Below are positions 5,213-6,560 of a stretch of DNA of 6,560 nucleotides, one piece after another (position 1 is the stretch's first letter; every line of letters starts with the position of its first letter). The stretch covers positions 14,266 through 20,825 of the forward strand of contig DHIZ01000290.1 in NCBI GenBank assembly GCA_002404055.1, written 5' to 3'. The stretch comes from Chloroflexi bacterium UBA4733 (lineage in GTDB: Bacteria; Chloroflexota; UBA4733). The translations under genes and the position numbers were made by a program. The notes beneath the pieces were generated by a model. The model saw nothing but the letters and a program-made list of their open reading frames with translations. It made no database searches and was not told the origin of the DNA.

Positions 5213-6560
5213 CTACTTTTTGTTGGCTTTGGCCGCCTGCATGATGCCGTTCATTTGCGACTGCAACGCCGTCAGGGCATCCTGGGCGCTCATCTGGCCA
5301 TCGACAGCCTTCTGGCCAGCCGTGGCCATATTGTTGTAGGCGTCGTCTTCATTGACATACGGCGTGCCATCCGTCGTGGTGCCATCCAGAGCCGGCCTCA
5401 GGGTGGTGCGGCCGGCTGGTGGACCGGCGACCGCCGGCACCAGATAGGTCTTGCCGGCCGAATCCATGCGCATGGGCACCTCCGCCAGCGTGGCGGTGAT
5501 CGTGTCCTGGACCTCCGTGCTGCCCAGATAGCTGAGGAACTGGAAGGCTTCGTCGCGGTGCTTGGGGGTCGGCGGCATCACCAGGCCGCGCAGGTTGGAC
5601 CAGTTGCCCACCTTGCCGGTCTTCGGCGCGTAGGGCAGGATGGTCGCGTCCCAGTTGATGGTGGTCTTGGACTGCAGGATCGGCTTGAAGTTCCAGTCAC
5701 CGGTGTACTGCATGGCCACCTTGCCGGCCAGGAAAGGCTCCATGGATTTCTTGTATTGGGCGGTGATCGTCTTCCACCAGGTTGGCGTGGCGATGATGCC
5801 GGCCTTCGCCATGCTCACGACATAATCCAGCGCCTCCACGCACTGGGGGCTGCCGATCGTGCATTGGTCGAGCGCCTGGTTGTAGTAGCTGCCGCCGTTC
5901 GCCAGCGCCATGCTGTACCAGCTATTCTCGTAGCCGCCCCAGGAGAGGTAGGCGCCAACGCGGTCGGGGGTTGCGCCGGTCTTGAGCGTGAGCTTTGTCG
6001 CGTACTGCTGCAGGGTATCCCATGTCCACTGCTTGGGATCCTTGGCCAGTTCGGCTGGCGGCGTGAGGCCGGCGGGGTGGAGCAGGTCGAGGTTGTAGAC
6101 GACGACACCAGCGCTGTAGTCCCAGGGCAGGCCGAAGCGCTTGCCCTGGTAGGTGTACCAATCCACCGCCGCCGGCAGCATCTGCTTGAGGTTGTCACTG
6201 GCCGTCTTGTCCTGAGCAGCGAGGTCGTCGATCGAGCCTTCCAGACCGGCATAGGCGCGGTTCTTGAAGCCATCGCTGTCCGAGAGGTAGGCGTCCGGCC
6301 CCGTGCCGCCGGCGATGGCGACCGTGATCTTCTGGTTGTTGTTCGTCGCGTACTTGGTAACGTTGACCTGAACGCTGCTATGGCGATCGCTGTAGGTCTT
6401 GGCCCAGCCTTCGAAGCCTGTCTGGTAGCCGGACCCCCACTGCCAGAACTCCACGGGCGTCTTACCCTTGCCGGGCGCTGCCGCTGCGGCGGATGCCGTT
6501 GAGGTCGTAGCCGGCGCGACGCTGGTCGATGCCGCCACGCTGCTCGTGGCGAGGACGCTG
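5213..6560 (-). CDS. Sugar-type ABC solute-binding lipoprotein (family 1), 5' end outside the window
   Basis: This is the extracytoplasmic binding component of a carbohydrate ABC importer, with about 448 residues in view. The frame stays open to the right edge, where it reads as a Ser/Thr/Ala linker. The GTG at 6538 is therefore an internal Val codon, and the lipoprotein signal lies outside the window. The binding domain begins with TPVEFWQWGSG. It continues with AIAGGTGPDAYLSDSDG, RFGLPWDYSAGVVVYN, QWTWDTLQQYATKLT, FLAGKVAMQYTGDWNF and a C-terminal ALTALQSQMNGIM, all typical of family 1 proteins. Two cysteines (codons at 5861-5863 and 5840-5842, in CTIGSPQC) are close enough to form a disulfide. 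The gene ends in TAG, and the 417-residue enzyme follows 17 bases later. No permease or ATPase is in view. The sugar bound cannot be told from the sequence. Confidence 0.9.
   Translation of the reverse strand, partial: SVLATSSVAASTSVAPATTSTASAAAAAPGKGKTPVEFWQWGSGYQTGFEGWAKTYSDRHSSVQVNVTKYATNNNQKITVAIAGGTGPDAYLSDSDGFKNRAYAGLEGSIDDLAAQDKTASDNLKQMLPAAVDWYTYQGKRFGLPWDYSAGVVVYNLDLLHPAGLTPPAELAKDPKQWTWDTLQQYATKLTLKTGATPDRVGAYLSWGGYENSWYSMALANGGSYYNQALDQCTIGSPQCVEALDYVVSMAKAGIIATPTWWKTITAQYKKSMEPFLAGKVAMQYTGDWNFKPILQSKTTINWDATILPYAPKTGKVGNWSNLRGLVMPPTPKHRDEAFQFLSYLGSTEVQDTITATLAEVPMRMDSAGKTYLVPAVAGPPAGRTTLRPALDGTTTDGTPYVNEDDAYNNMATAGQKAVDGQMSAQDALTALQSQMNGIMQAAKANKK

Noticed and set aside
5147..6502. 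Long plus-strand open frame of 451 codons opposite the solute-binding gene
   Set aside because: It lies antisense to a gene with clear family motifs, its translation is rich in Arg, Gly and His with no recognisable domain, and such open antisense frames are common in GC-rich DNA.

Overview
The window is GC-rich, gene-dense bacterial DNA in which every supported gene lies on the minus strand and is read from right to left. The two solute-binding proteins carry long Ser/Thr/Ala-rich linkers. One of them has a twin-arginine-type lipoprotein signal, and several genes start with GTG or TTG behind strong Shine-Dalgarno sites. This style would fit a Chloroflexota-like (Thermomicrobia-type) or another high-GC lineage, but the assignment is only an inference.

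In transcription order the layout is as follows. (1) A sugar-type ABC solute-binding lipoprotein (5213-6560), whose signal peptide lies beyond the right edge. (2) A 417-residue protein with deacetylase-like metal-binding motifs and no signal peptide (3942-5195). (3) A 456-residue NodB/CE4-like polysaccharide deacetylase, also without a signal peptide, with a C-terminal extension holding two pseudomurein-binding-like repeats (2514-3884). (4) A second sugar-type solute-binding lipoprotein (848-2458), interrupted by one in-frame amber codon at 1757-1759 and otherwise intact. (5) A zinc D-aminopeptidase of peptidase family M55, DppA-like (42-836), whose ribosome binding site overlaps the stop codon of gene 4. 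A possible GTG start for a further gene lies at the left edge (1-39). The gaps between genes are 11 to 57 bases and contain no clear terminator, so the set looks like one operon.

A plausible joint role is uptake of an amino-sugar or sugar-peptide compound by ABC transporters, followed by cytoplasmic de-N-acetylation and removal of D-amino acids. Peptidoglycan fragments would fit. No permease, ATPase or glycosidase gene is visible here, so the substrate is inferred from context. The most notable observations are the isolated nonsense codon in the second binding protein, the coupled stop/ribosome-site arrangement before the M55 gene, the repeat-bearing deacetylase, and the poorly recognised 417-residue family beside it.
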